Counted from the first letter of the stretch, positions 1 to 8,794 are shown. The stretch is DNA of 64,000 bases from Pedobacter riviphilus (GCF_014692875.1 NZ_CP061171.1:5642001-5706000), one strand, 5' to 3'. Numbers and translations: made by a program. Notes: a model not told the origin generated them from the sequence alone.

Positions 1-1
1 G

Positions 2-1372
2 GTAAATGATGACGCGCTGACCAATAATAACCTGCAGAATTATCCGATTATTTTTAAACGGATTAAAGAAAGCAGGCTACAAACTAAAATTGCAGCTTAT
101 ACCTCTTCAGCAGTATTTAAGAGCTTAACTACTGGGGCCGATATCAGCGATCTGCTAGCTGGCGATGACCAGGTAAAAGCTGCGGTAATTAACCAGCTCA
201 ATACCGATACTGCTTCGGTAGTGGTAGGGCATTTTACAGATGTAGATAAATCCGGTATTGCTTCTGGTTATGACAATTCATTTCCTGCCTACAAAGCAGC
301 TATAGAGAAATTTGATACCCAAGTAGGGGAGATCATTTCTGCTTTAAAAAAGCGTAAAAACTATGCAAACGAAGATTGGTTGGTGGTAATTGCTTCAAGC
401 GATGGAGGTGCATTTACACTTCCTCCAAATGCTGACGATCAAACCATTTTTAGTAAAACAGCCAACAATGCTTTTGTGATTTATTACAGTGCAAGCTATA
501 AGAAAAGAATCCTTGTGAAGCCATTTACCGGCAACAGGTACTTGGGTAAAACGGTTAAACTGGTTGGGCAGGATATTAGGGCGGAAATTGCAGGAACCGA
601 TGCCAATGTTTATAATATCGATGATACCACCAAAATGACCATTGAGCTTAAGGTGAAGAAAAACAAAGATCAGTTTTTCTGGCCAAGCATTTTGGGTAAG
701 CGTAACGAATGGTCGAGTGGGCACCCAAGTGTGGGGTGGGTAATCTATCTCGAAGACCGTTACTGGTATTTTGAGTGGAGAGGTACAAAAGATGGCGATT
801 ATAGGCAATGCAGAGGCGGCGACCTCATTCAGGGGCGTTGGGAAAACCTTTCGGTTAAATTAGAGCAACGTGGCAATCAAAGATTTATCCGTACCTACAC
901 CAATGGTACTTTTAACAACGAGTTGGAAATAACCGCTTCAGGCTCACTGGCCAATACTAATGCACTTAAACTGGGTTATCTAAATGGACAGGGGCACGGA
1001 GAACCTGATGTATATGTTAGTGATATCCGTTTCTTTAAGTTAAGTGTGCCAGATGGGGTAATTCAGCAGTATGCTTGCGAAACCGCTATCGATCAAAGTC
1101 ACCCATCTTATAACTATTTAGTTGGCTACTGGCCAGCTACCGATGGAAATGGCGATAAAATGATTGATCTTTCATCTCAGGCACGCGATTTCAAACTGCA
1201 GGGAGCATATGTTTGGGAAAACTTCAACGATCTGATCTGTCCGCCTTCTGCCAGTACTTTGGCGGTGCTGGTTCCCCAAACATCCGATATACCCGTTCAG
1301 GTAATTAACTGGTTAAAAATAGCCAACAAGCAAACCTGGGCGCTTGACGGAAGAGTTTGGTTAGATCAATAA
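2..1372 (+). CDS. Secreted alkaline-phosphatase-superfamily protein with C-terminal LamG-like (DUF4983) domain, 5' truncated
   Basis: The frame is open from base 2, so the gene begins upstream of the window; 456 residues are visible. The first ~190 residues match the C-terminal half of the type I phosphodiesterase/alkaline phosphatase fold: a GHFTDVDKSG segment near fragment residue 76 followed by a helix and then VVIASSDGG near residue 130. The rest is a beta-sandwich (LamG/DUF4983-like) region ending in a conserved-looking tail. The metal-ligand positions of the fold look altered: the usual GH of D..GHxxG reads GI, and SDHG reads SDGG. It is therefore probably a glycan-binding or pseudoenzyme component, though the missing N-terminal half prevents certainty. 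It sits 30 bp upstream of two more surface-protein genes and is likely the last part of a SusCD locus lying to the left. The family assignment is from memory of motifs. Confidence 0.7.
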   Translation, partial: VNDDALTNNNLQNYPIIFKRIKESRLQTKIAAYTSSAVFKSLTTGADISDLLAGDDQVKAAVINQLNTDTASVVVGHFTDVDKSGIASGYDNSFPAYKAAIEKFDTQVGEIISALKKRKNYANEDWLVVIASSDGGAFTLPPNADDQTIFSKTANNAFVIYYSASYKKRILVKPFTGNRYLGKTVKLVGQDIRAEIAGTDANVYNIDDTTKMTIELKVKKNKDQFFWPSILGKRNEWSSGHPSVGWVIYLEDRYWYFEWRGTKDGDYRQCRGGDLIQGRWENLSVKLEQRGNQRFIRTYTNGTFNNELEITASGSLANTNALKLGYLNGQGHGEPDVYVSDIRFFKLSVPDGVIQQYACETAIDQSHPSYNYLVGYWPATDGNGDKMIDLSSQARDFKLQGAYVWENFNDLICPPSASTLAVLVPQTSDIPVQVINWLKIANKQTWALDGRVWLDQ

Positions 1373-1402
1373 AATTTTGCTGATCATTTAAAAATATCAA
1401 AA

Positions 1403-2845
1403 ATGAAAAAAATTATATACGCCCTGTTAATAGGTTTAACCATCATTGTTGGTGCCTATTCATGTAAAGAATCGCAGATAGAAGATTTGAAACTGCCCGA
1501 TCCGGCCGGTAAAAGCATTACAGGTGAAGGGATTGTGGTAGGCAACGTAACGATGGATAACCAGTTTGTAAAAGTGCCTTTCAAAATCTCCCTTTCGGGT
1601 ATTGCTGAAGAAGCTTTTCAAGTAGGTTTAACCTTAAATAATGATACTGTTACCCAGTTAATCAATAACGGAGGCTTAACCAATGCGGTACTCATGCCAT
1701 CGGCAGCAGTAGAATACCCCAATGTAATTAATGTAACTTACGGTACCGATAATGCCGAGGGTGTAGCCATTGTGCGCAGATCTGTACTGGAACGCTACCT
1801 GGGTAAGAAAGTGGTTTTTGCCTTAAAGCTATCGGCACCGGGCAAAGGTAACAAAATTGCCAGCGGTAAATCTACAATTCTGGTTATCATTAATACCTCC
1901 GATTTATTAAAACAAAGTGATGTGCATTATCTTACTTTTCAAGGCGGTGGTACTTATACCGTTACGCAGGGACCAAATTATCAGGTTGGGCCTGCAGGGG
2001 TTACCATTCCATTGATTATCAGTTTGGATAATGCGCCTACAACAGCCTTTAATGTTAAGATCAAAGATAATATCGATACCATTGCCTCCTTACTTTCTGC
2101 AGGTACACTTATAAATGCTGTTCATCTGGCGGCTAAAGATTTTACCCTCGATACTTTGGTAAGGTTTAACACCGGGGCAAGCAATGCAATAGTCAGATTG
2201 TCCATTCCATGGCCGGTTTTCGATGCCAACATTGTAGCCAATAAAAAATTCGCCTTTGCTTTAAGTCTTAGCGATAATACCAACCATGTTATTCACCCCA
2301 CAAAAGGTAAAGTAATTGTGGTGGTAGATCCGAGTGTAAACCTCGATAACAACTCTCCGATTATTGGTAACGGTACTGGTTTAATTGCGAAATACTATAC
2401 CAATACCCAGTTGGCCCCTGATGACGGACGTGAGCCTTTTGCTACCCGTATTGATGGTACAATAGAGTTTTCGGGCGACGGATGGCCGGACAACGTTAAA
2501 AATACCGCCGGAGTATCTTTAAGCAGGGATAATTTTGCCTCAAAATGGAGCGGAGAGTTCCTGGCACCCGTAAGGGGCGATTATATTTTCTATCAAACCC
2601 GTTGGGATGATGGATCGCGGTTATATATTAATGGTAAAGCTATTATTGACGATTATACCACACAGTGGGATAAACCAGAGAGAAAGGCCACTATCCGTTT
2701 AGAGCGTGGTATTAAATATAGAATTGAAGCGCATCACCGCGAAAATGTGGGCGGCCAGCAGGCTTATCTCGAATATGAAGTACCATCAGCAGGTATAACA
2801 GGTAAAAGGGCGATTCCAAGAACACAATTATTTCCAACCCCATAA
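1403..2845 (+). CDS. DUF1735 (x2) + PA14 domain surface lipoprotein
   Basis: 480 residues with a lipoprotein signal ending at Cys21 (VGAYSC), so anchored in the outer membrane and probably surface exposed. Residues ~35-165 and ~175-310 are two related beta-sandwich repeats with the pattern FxVxLxxxNDTVxxLI, typical of DUF1735 proteins in Bacteroidota glycan loci. Residues ~327-475 form a PA14 domain (GLIAKYYTN start, WDDGSRLYINGK core, GIKYRIEAHH). PA14 and DUF1735 modules are carbohydrate-binding or adhesion modules, so a surface glycan-binding protein is the best guess. It starts 30 bp after the LamG gene and ends 12 bp before the PKD gene, so the three are probably one transcript. No catalytic residues are recognizable. 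Confidence 0.8.
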   Translation: MKKIIYALLIGLTIIVGAYSCKESQIEDLKLPDPAGKSITGEGIVVGNVTMDNQFVKVPFKISLSGIAEEAFQVGLTLNNDTVTQLINNGGLTNAVLMPSAAVEYPNVINVTYGTDNAEGVAIVRRSVLERYLGKKVVFALKLSAPGKGNKIASGKSTILVIINTSDLLKQSDVHYLTFQGGGTYTVTQGPNYQVGPAGVTIPLIISLDNAPTTAFNVKIKDNIDTIASLLSAGTLINAVHLAAKDFTLDTLVRFNTGASNAIVRLSIPWPVFDANIVANKKFAFALSLSDNTNHVIHPTKGKVIVVVDPSVNLDNNSPIIGNGTGLIAKYYTNTQLAPDDGREPFATRIDGTIEFSGDGWPDNVKNTAGVSLSRDNFASKWSGEFLAPVRGDYIFYQTRWDDGSRLYINGKAIIDDYTTQWDKPERKATIRLERGIKYRIEAHHRENVGGQQAYLEYEVPSAGITGKRAIPRTQLFPTP

Positions 2846-2857
2846 ACATAAATAGAT

Positions 2858-3703
2858 ATGAAAACTAATATGAAAAGATTATGGAGCATCTGTACCGTGT
2901 TACTCCTTATCATGGTGTTAATGGTAAAGTGCAAAAAGAGCAGTACGGAAGAGGTTGTTCCGGTAGTAGAAGAGCCTAAACCACTGGTAGCATTCGATTA
3001 TAAAATACCAGACCCGGCAAAATACCAGGAGGTGCAATTTACGGCCGACCCAAAAAATTATAAAACTTTGTTGTGGCAGTTTGGTGATGATAGTACTTCG
3101 GTTGAAGTTTCGCCTAAACATGTGTATCGTTTTCCGGGGACTTACCGGGTAATTTTAACCATCCGTAATGGACAGGGCTACGCTGCAACTAAAGAGATTA
3201 ATCTGAAAGTGGTTGACCCTAATTTCGATCCAACCAAATACGGCGAAAACTACATGAAAACCATTGGCGGTAAATTTTCGGTTAACCTCGAGGCAGGTGC
3301 CGGTCCCAATTCTGCTGAGGGATCTAGTAAACTTGTCGATCAGGATATCAATACCAAATTTTTGCAGGCTGGTTTTGATGGTACGCAACGTTGTACTTTC
3401 GAACTTAATACCCCACAAGTAGTGGGTGCCTATACCATGACTTCGGGTAACGATGCCGCCGACCGCGATCCGAGATACTGGATTTTACAGGGATCGTTAG
3501 ATGGTATTCAGTATACCGATCTGCATACCGTAACAGTGTGCCCATGGGCAAATGAAAATAGCGGGCCAAGCAGAAAGCAAACCAAGCTTTTCCACTTTGA
3601 TAATTATATAGCCTATAAATTTTATCGTTTGTATATCAAAGCAAACAGGGGTAGCCGTATATTTCAATTGGCCGAGTGGACAATCAACAAAAAACAGCCT
3701 TAG
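2858..3703 (+). CDS. PKD + discoidin (F5/8 type C) domain exported protein
   Basis: 281 residues. The N-terminus has a hydrophobic export signal with Cys25 as a possible but non-ideal lipobox; Met5 is an alternative start. Residues ~45-118 form a PKD domain (LWQFGDDSTS, HVYRFPGTYRVILT), a beta-sandwich spacer common in surface glycan-binding proteins. Residues ~130-278 resemble a discoidin/F5-8C carbohydrate-binding domain (LVDQDINTKFL, DRDPRYWILQGSLDG, FYRLYIKANRG, IFQLAEWTI). No enzyme domain is present. It is the last gene of the left-hand cluster and is followed by an intrinsic terminator, so it marks the end of that operon. Likely role: surface capture of the glycan targeted by the locus; the substrate cannot be told from this sequence. 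Confidence 0.8.
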   Translation: MKTNMKRLWSICTVLLLIMVLMVKCKKSSTEEVVPVVEEPKPLVAFDYKIPDPAKYQEVQFTADPKNYKTLLWQFGDDSTSVEVSPKHVYRFPGTYRVILTIRNGQGYAATKEINLKVVDPNFDPTKYGENYMKTIGGKFSVNLEAGAGPNSAEGSSKLVDQDINTKFLQAGFDGTQRCTFELNTPQVVGAYTMTSGNDAADRDPRYWILQGSLDGIQYTDLHTVTVCPWANENSGPSRKQTKLFHFDNYIAYKFYRLYIKANRGSRIFQLAEWTINKKQP

Positions 3704-3731
3704 TTTAAATAGGTTTTACACACAATTCGAG

Positions 3732-3767
3732 AAATACATGGAGCCTAAAAACTTCATGTATTTTTTT
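3732..3767 (+). terminator. Intrinsic terminator of the left-hand surface-protein operon
   Basis: A 9-bp perfect stem (aaatacatg at 3732-3740 with catgtattt at 3755-3763) closes a 14-nt loop and runs into a T tract ending at 3767. It lies 28 bp after the PKD-discoidin gene. Confidence 0.8.
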
Positions 3768-3913
3768 GAGGTTTTAGTTTTAAATGTCATTTAGACAATT
3801 AAAAGTCGACTTCCTCTGCAAAAATTAAATTATATTTTATACATTAGTAAAACGTTTAACTAACGCTGTATCTAACCATAATATAAATTCAGATTTCAAT
3901 ACACACACAAATT

Positions 3914-6388
3914 ATGAACACAACCAACACTTTAAAATTTTTAGGCATACTGGGCTGCATGTTTGTAGCCAGCTTGCTAAAAGCACAAGAGCGAAAGGCG
4001 CCAGCTTATCCCTTAATTACGCACAATACCTATTTTAGTATTTGGTCTAACACGGATAAATTAAACGAATCTTCTACCCAACATTGGACGGGTGCCGATC
4101 ATTCTCTTTTAGGAATGATTAATGTGGATGGTGGTATTTATCGTTTTTTAGGTAAAGAAACCACTGCCTACAAAACGGTTGTACCTGCTTCAGATGAAAA
4201 AGCTTACGAAGTAAAATATACGGAAACCGAGCCTGTGGGGGATTGGAAAGCTACAAATTACATGGCCAATAACTGGCAAACAGGTGCTGCACCAATAGGA
4301 GACGATGCCAAAAATGTGAAAACATTGTGGAAATCGCACGATATCTGGGTAAGAAGAACCTTTAACGTAGCTAACCCTGCATCAATAAACGAACTGTTTT
4401 TAAAGATCAATCACGATGATAATATTGAGGTTTACCTAAACGGGAAGAAAATATATACCAAAGAAGGTTGGACCAATAATTTCCAATACATTGCCTTAAA
4501 CAATAGCGATAAAAATGCCTTAAAAGCCGGATCGAATGTAATGGCCATCCACCTGATTAATACTGCCGGGGGGCGTTTTCTTGATTTTGGTTTAGTAGAC
4601 AAATTAAAGGATAATGCCGAAAAAGTACAGATAGCTAAACAAAAAAGTGTTGATATTAATGCCACACAAACCATTTATAACTTTACCTGCGGTAAGGTTG
4701 ATTTAAAATTAACTTTTACCTCTCCTTTGCTCATGAACGATTTGGGTTTATTTGCACGTCCGGTTTCTTACGTCTCCTATCAGGTAAAAGCAAATGATGG
4801 TAAAACCCACCAGGTAAAAGTATACCTCAGTGCATCGTCAAACATTGCGGTTTACCGCCCTACTCAAGAAGTTACAACAAGTAAATATAACACGGCCAAA
4901 TTATCGGTATTAAAAACGGGTACAGTAGAACAGCCAGTTCTTCAGAAAGCAAGTGATGATATGCGCATTGATTGGGGTTACTTTTATGTGGCTGCGCCAA
5001 AAACAAGCAATGTCATCCAGTTTGTAACGACCGAAAAAGATGCTGCTGATGCTTTTAGAAAAGGAAATTCGGCTTCAACGGCTAAACAGGGTAAAATGCT
5101 CGCATTAAATACCGTTATCCCTTTCGGACTGGTAGGTAAAGCTGCGGTAGAAAAATATGTTGAATTGGGTTATGATGAAATTTATGCTGTTCAATACTTC
5201 AATAAAAATTTAAGGCCGTGGTGGAATACCTCAGGTAAAGAAACCCTCGAATCACAACTAAGCGCTGCTGCAGACGAGTACAAAACCGTGATTCAGAAAT
5301 GCGAGGCTTTTAATCAAAATTTATATGCTGATGCCTTAAAATCAGGTGGTAAAGAATACGCAGATTTATGTGTTTTAGCTTATCGCCAGAGCATTGCTGC
5401 ACATACTTTGGTAAAGAGCCCGCAGGGTGAAATTTTATGGTTATCTAAAGAAAACAACAGTGGTGGTTTTATTAACACTGTTGATGTAACTTACCCTTCG
5501 GCGCCATTATACCTGATTTATAACCCGGAGTTATTACAGGGCATGTTGAACGGGATTTTCTATTTCAGCGAAAGTGGAAAATATCCTCACCCTTGGGCAG
5601 CACACGATTTAGGTACCTATCCTTTGGCAAACGGACAAACTTATGGCGAGCCAATGCCTGTAGAAGAATCGGGTAATATGATTATTTTAACTGCAGCAAT
5701 TGCCAAAGCACAGGGAAATGCCAATTATGCCAAAGCACATTGGAAAACCTTAACCACCTGGGTTGATTATTTAACCAAAGAAGGTTTAGATCCAAAAACA
5801 CAACTGTGTACCGATGATTTTGCTGGTCACCTGGCCCGCAATGCCAATTTATCTGTAAAAGCAATTGTAGGTATTGCCTGTTATGCCCAAATGGCGAAAA
5901 CATTGGGATATGATGATGTGGCCAAAAAATATAGGAACATTGCCGAAAGCATGGTGCCAAAATGGATAGAAATGGCCGATGCAGGTGATCATTATGCCTT
6001 AACTTTTGATAATAAAGATACCTGGAGCCAGAAATATAACCTGGTTTGGGATAAGGTCCTGGACTTAAACCTCTTTCCGCAGAAAATTTATGATACCGAA
6101 ACCAAATATTACCTGACTAAACAAAACAGGTACGGTATTCCGTTGGATAGCAGAAAAGCCTACACTAAAAACGACTGGATTTTATGGACGGCCACTTTTG
6201 CCCCGACCCAAAAAGAATTTGAGGCTTTGGTGCATCCGGTATACAAACATGCCATTGAAACCGAATCGAGGGTGCCGTTAAACGATTTTTATGATTCGAA
6301 TACGGGTATCCGCGATAACTTTAAAGCCCGTAGTGTAATCGGTGGTTTTTACATGAAAATGTTTGCCGATAAATTAGCTGGCAAATAA
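3914..6388 (+). CDS. Secreted GtaA-like glutaminase family protein (DUF4964/DUF5127/DUF4965/DUF1793)
   Basis: 824 residues with a cleavable signal ending near SLLKAQ (residue ~25). The order appears to be a short DUF4964-like start, a galactose-binding-like jelly roll (~110-240; IWVRRTFNV, NIEVYLNGK), a DUF5127 beta domain (~245-450) and an all-alpha (alpha/alpha)6-like barrel (DUF4965/DUF1793, ~455-824; GEPMPVEESGNM, LCTDDFAGHLARNANLSVKA). Fungal members are called glutaminase A; in Bacteroidota the substrate is unclear and the fold resembles glycoside hydrolase barrels, so 'glutaminase' should be treated with care. It has its own promoter region, with an AAACGTTT motif at 3850-3857 and TATCTAAC at 3869, and its own terminator, so it is a separate unit from the upstream cluster. 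Confidence 0.85.
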   Translation: MNTTNTLKFLGILGCMFVASLLKAQERKAPAYPLITHNTYFSIWSNTDKLNESSTQHWTGADHSLLGMINVDGGIYRFLGKETTAYKTVVPASDEKAYEVKYTETEPVGDWKATNYMANNWQTGAAPIGDDAKNVKTLWKSHDIWVRRTFNVANPASINELFLKINHDDNIEVYLNGKKIYTKEGWTNNFQYIALNNSDKNALKAGSNVMAIHLINTAGGRFLDFGLVDKLKDNAEKVQIAKQKSVDINATQTIYNFTCGKVDLKLTFTSPLLMNDLGLFARPVSYVSYQVKANDGKTHQVKVYLSASSNIAVYRPTQEVTTSKYNTAKLSVLKTGTVEQPVLQKASDDMRIDWGYFYVAAPKTSNVIQFVTTEKDAADAFRKGNSASTAKQGKMLALNTVIPFGLVGKAAVEKYVELGYDEIYAVQYFNKNLRPWWNTSGKETLESQLSAAADEYKTVIQKCEAFNQNLYADALKSGGKEYADLCVLAYRQSIAAHTLVKSPQGEILWLSKENNSGGFINTVDVTYPSAPLYLIYNPELLQGMLNGIFYFSESGKYPHPWAAHDLGTYPLANGQTYGEPMPVEESGNMIILTAAIAKAQGNANYAKAHWKTLTTWVDYLTKEGLDPKTQLCTDDFAGHLARNANLSVKAIVGIACYAQMAKTLGYDDVAKKYRNIAESMVPKWIEMADAGDHYALTFDNKDTWSQKYNLVWDKVLDLNLFPQKIYDTETKYYLTKQNRYGIPLDSRKAYTKNDWILWTATFAPTQKEFEALVHPVYKHAIETESRVPLNDFYDSNTGIRDNFKARSVIGGFYMKMFADKLAGK

Positions 6389-6414
6389 AATCTTATCCCT
6401 TAAAATTAACAATC

Positions 6415-6447
6415 AAAGGTTCTGCATTAAATTGTAGGACCTTTTTT
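6415..6447 (+). terminator. Intrinsic terminator after the GtaA-like gene
   Basis: An aaaggttc/ggaccttt stem (6415-6422 with 6437-6444) with one G-U pair is followed by a T run. It is the expected terminator of the single-gene unit upstream. Confidence 0.75.
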
Positions 6448-6499
6448 ATTCCCGACATGGTACATGTCGTCACATAACATGAGTTTTGGGTCTTAATTT

Positions 6500-6546
6500 C
6501 GTCATTGCGAACTGAAGAAGAGGCTTTGCGTAGGAGTGAAGCAATC
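6500..6546 (+). repeat. CGTCATTGCGA dispersed repeat, forward copy
   Basis: cgtcattgcga at 6500-6510 and gaagcaatc at 6538-6546 are the two conserved ends of a common Bacteroidota intergenic repeat. The same ends recur at 21773-21797, and in inverted form at 6981-7018. Confidence 0.7.
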
Positions 6547-6565
6547 TTTTATTCCCTAATCCCTT

Positions 6566-6585
6566 GGTCTGTGTCCCCACAGACC
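6566..6585. repeat. GTGTCCCCAC hairpin repeat, copy 1
   Basis: ggtctgtgtccccacagacc forms an 8-bp perfect stem with a 4-nt loop. Identical 20-mers occur at 25080-25099 and 25168-25187; related hairpins are at 6933, 25197 and 51259. Confidence 0.8.
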
Positions 6586-6788
6586 TACATATACACTTTT
6601 ATATATGCAGGCAAGAAACATACTTAATGGCAATTAGAATTAGGAAATGGTTGGCCTGTGGTTCTTGGCGGTCGTTGGTCCCGCTTTACGCTTTACTCCG
6701 TTGCACTACGTGTTCGCTCCAATCGGGTTTAGTAACAGGGGTTTCTGCACCTTATAACCCCCACAAATGAAATACTGTTGTAGCCACC

Positions 6789-6859
6789 TAGCCCCGGTTG
6801 AAGCGTTACCCTGCAGCAACGAGGTACGAGGAAGCGAAGCGTAAAAGCGTAAAACGGGA
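6789..6859 (+). repeat. Flavo-1-like structured repeat element, copy 1
   Basis: The 5' conserved block tagccccggttgaagcg and the 3' block aagcgtaaaacggga enclose a variable segment closed by ttac/gtaa. The same block order is seen in the other copies listed (27891, 28272, 40037, 51361, 54824 and the reverse copies). Assignment to the Rfam flavo-1 family is from memory and unverified. Confidence 0.5.
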
Positions 6860-6932
6860 AGAAACTTATTGATTTGTACTGGCCTTGCGCTCCAAATGAA
6901 AATTGGTGTTTTTAAACTAGGAAATTATCCTA

Positions 6933-6955
6933 TCGGTTGGTGTCTCACCGACCGA
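6933..6955. repeat. Hairpin related to the GTGTCCCCAC repeat
   Basis: tcggttggtg (6933-6942) pairs with caccgaccga (6946-6955), ten pairs with one G-U and a 3-nt loop. The arms and the GTGTC..CAC core resemble the hairpin at 25197-25220. Confidence 0.55.
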
Positions 6956-6980
6956 AATAAAATCATAGCGTTTGTTGTAA

Positions 6981-7018
6981 GATTACTTCTTCGGCTGAAA
7001 TAGCTCATCGCAATGACG
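6981..7018 (-). repeat. CGTCATTGCGA dispersed repeat, inverted copy
   Basis: gattacttc at 6981-6989 and tcgcaatgacg at 7008-7018 are the reverse complement of the 6500-6546 element with one mismatch in the first block. It ends 10 bp from the dinB stop codon. Confidence 0.65.
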
Positions 7019-7028
7019 ATTTATCTGA

Positions 7029-8129
7029 TTAAAACTCAAACTCCAGCTGATTACTTTCTGGCTTTTCTATTTCTACATCATCATAAAACCGAGATAAGGT
7101 AATACCTAACAACCGTACCTGTGTCAGGCCAATAGCAGCCTCTTCCAAAAGTTTTATCGCTTCAGTATAAATTATCTCTGCTTTGTTTATCGGTGCAGCA
7201 AAAGACCGGCTGCGCGTAATCAATTTAAAATCGGCAAATTTGATTTTTAAGGTTACCGTTTTTCCACTGAGTTGATATTTTTCCAAACGTTTGGCCACGG
7301 TTTCACTGATCTGTTTCAACAGATCGTGCATCACCGAATCTTCATTGGTATCTTCAGGAAAGGTATCCTCTGCACCAACTGATTTGGTTTCGCGATGCGA
7401 CTGAACTGGGCGTTCATCAATACCACGAACAATTTTATAATAAAATCTACCCGATTTACCGAATTGGGCTACAAGCTGGGCTTCTGTTAATTTTTTTAAA
7501 TCTGCACCTGTATTAATCTGCATGGCCTTCATTTTGGCACTGGTAACCTTGCCTACCCCGAAGAATTTTTCTACCGGGAGTTTTTCCATAAAAGCTTCAA
7601 TCTTCGATGGGCCAATAAAAGTTAGACCATCGGGTTTATTCATATCTGAAGCTACTTTGGCCACAAACTTATTGATGGATACACCTGCCGAAGCGGTTAA
7701 GTTTAACTCATTTTTAATCGCATCTTTAATAGATTGAGCAATATCAATAGCCGACCCGATTCCGAGCTTGTCTTCCGTTACATCAAGGTAAGCCTCATCC
7801 AATGAAAGGGGTTCTATAATATCAGTATACCGACTAAAAATTTCCCTAAGCGCTTTCGAAACTGCGGTATAGGCATCAAAACGTGGGTATACGAAAATTG
7901 CTGTCGGGCAAAGCTGGTAAGCTTTACTGCTCGACATTGCCGAGCGGATTCCATATTGCCGGGCTTCGTAACTGGCTGTTGAAACCACACCACGGCTATC
8001 GGGCTTGCCACCAACCACTAAAGGTTTTCCCCGGTATTCAGGAAAATCGCGTTGCTCTACAGATGCATAAAAAGCATCCATATCGATATGAATTATTTTT
8101 CTTAAAACCGGTGGAATTAAATCAGACAT
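7029..8129 (-). CDS. dinB: DNA polymerase IV (Y-family translesion polymerase)
   Basis: 366 residues, a normal Pol IV length. The palm motif IHIDMDAFYASVE (Asp16, Asp18) and SLDEAYLDVT (Asp111, Glu112) supply the metal-binding catalytic carboxylates. SAGVSINKFVAKVASD and the following helix-hairpin-helix region (VEKFFGVGKVT) are typical, as is the little-finger domain with a late LRLLGITLS-like strand (VRLLGITLSRF). The protein ends in QLEFEF, a plausible beta-clamp-binding peptide. It is a cytoplasmic error-prone polymerase that copies past damaged bases. It is transcribed divergently from the small gene at 8195, with 65 bp between the starts. No LexA-type site is evident to me. Confidence 0.95.
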   Translation of the reverse strand: MSDLIPPVLRKIIHIDMDAFYASVEQRDFPEYRGKPLVVGGKPDSRGVVSTASYEARQYGIRSAMSSSKAYQLCPTAIFVYPRFDAYTAVSKALREIFSRYTDIIEPLSLDEAYLDVTEDKLGIGSAIDIAQSIKDAIKNELNLTASAGVSINKFVAKVASDMNKPDGLTFIGPSKIEAFMEKLPVEKFFGVGKVTSAKMKAMQINTGADLKKLTEAQLVAQFGKSGRFYYKIVRGIDERPVQSHRETKSVGAEDTFPEDTNEDSVMHDLLKQISETVAKRLEKYQLSGKTVTLKIKFADFKLITRSRSFAAPINKAEIIYTEAIKLLEEAAIGLTQVRLLGITLSRFYDDVEIEKPESNQLEFEF

Positions 8130-8194
8130 GCAATGACCTAAATTTCGTGATTTTTATCAGGATTATTGAGCTAGATTTTTTTTCTTTACAAAAT

Positions 8195-8548
8195 ATGGAG
8201 AGAGTAATCCGTTTTTATAAAAATGCAAAGCACGAATGGTATGCCGATATACCCGAATGGGGTGGAGATATAGCCGATTTGCAAATGGTAGAGGGTGCCG
8301 ATGAATTATTAAACTGGATAGCGGCTGCCGGGAATGAATGCAAATTACTGATGGCTGATATGCCTATTGAAGATGCCGAAATTTTAGATCTTGTTTATGC
8401 CCGCGAAGAGAATTTGGGGGGTGGTGGCGACTATCTGTTAGAAAAGTTTAGAGGTGGATTTAAGAACCATAAACTTTGGCTTTGTCATGTAACGGAGTTT
8501 GTTTTTAAGCAATTGCCTGAACGGATTTATTTTAAGGAGATGGATTAA
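8195..8548 (+). CDS. Small conserved hypothetical protein (DUF6717-like)
   Basis: 117 residues from the ATG at 8195. The open frame extends upstream to 7883, but that part lies antisense to dinB and is rejected as coding. The protein starts MERVIRFYKNAKHEWYAD and contains DIPEWGGDIADLQMV, EGADELLNWI and NLGGGGDYLLEKF, with C-terminal LWLCHVTEFVF. No signal peptide or membrane segment is present, so it should be cytoplasmic. The pattern (RFYxxxxxxWYADxPEW, then a GADELL helix) matches what I recall of the DUF6717 family, for which no function is known; that name is given from memory. It is divergent from dinB. Confidence 0.75.
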   Translation: MERVIRFYKNAKHEWYADIPEWGGDIADLQMVEGADELLNWIAAAGNECKLLMADMPIEDAEILDLVYAREENLGGGGDYLLEKFRGGFKNHKLWLCHVTEFVFKQLPERIYFKEMD

Positions 8549-8794
8549 CAGAAAGTTTGACCATTAAGATTCTATTATGTAGGCCTTCCTTATGCTCGTC
8601 ATCCTGAACTTGTTTCAGGATCCATTTAACTGCAATGCTTTTAATATTGATTCATCATTATTAATTTTCCAAATAGGATCATCGTTCAAAAGGCCCTGAA
8701 ATAAATTACCTCCGGTGAGCTCGCTTAAGGCTCGGTTTACTTCGTAGCTTTCCGCTCCGCTACAGGTCAGGTTGACAGTTCGGGTAGTATCAAG
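8549..8794. other. Intergenic region between convergent genes with a CGTCATCCTGA repeat
   Basis: 246 bp. A cgtcatcctgaacttg element with a ttcaggatcc arm (8597-8623) folds into a short hairpin and belongs to the same repeat class as 27921 and 54361. The remaining sequence shows no gene or clear terminator. Confidence 0.55.

Larger units (their letters stand above)
6389..7028. other. Repeat-rich intergenic region between the GtaA-like gene and dinB
   Basis: 640 bp without a convincing gene. After the terminator it holds a CGTCATTGCGA element (6500-6546), a GTGTCCCCAC hairpin (6566-6585), a flavo-1-like element (6789-6859), a tcggttggtg hairpin (6933-6955) and an inverted CGTCATTGCGA element (6981-7018). 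The short open frame at 6564-6770 reads through these repeats and is not believable as a gene. Confidence 0.8.

Noticed and set aside
6564..6770. 68-residue open frame in the gap after the GtaA-like gene
   Set aside because: It translates the GTGTCCCCAC hairpin and neighbouring repeat sequence and has no protein-like pattern.
7285..7300. ccaaacgtttgg palindrome resembling the caaacgtttg operator
   Set aside because: It lies in the middle of the dinB coding sequence and is most likely chance.
7883..8194. Long N-terminal extension of the small gene at 8195
   Set aside because: It runs antisense through the start of dinB; the ATG at 8195 gives a compact protein of consistent character.
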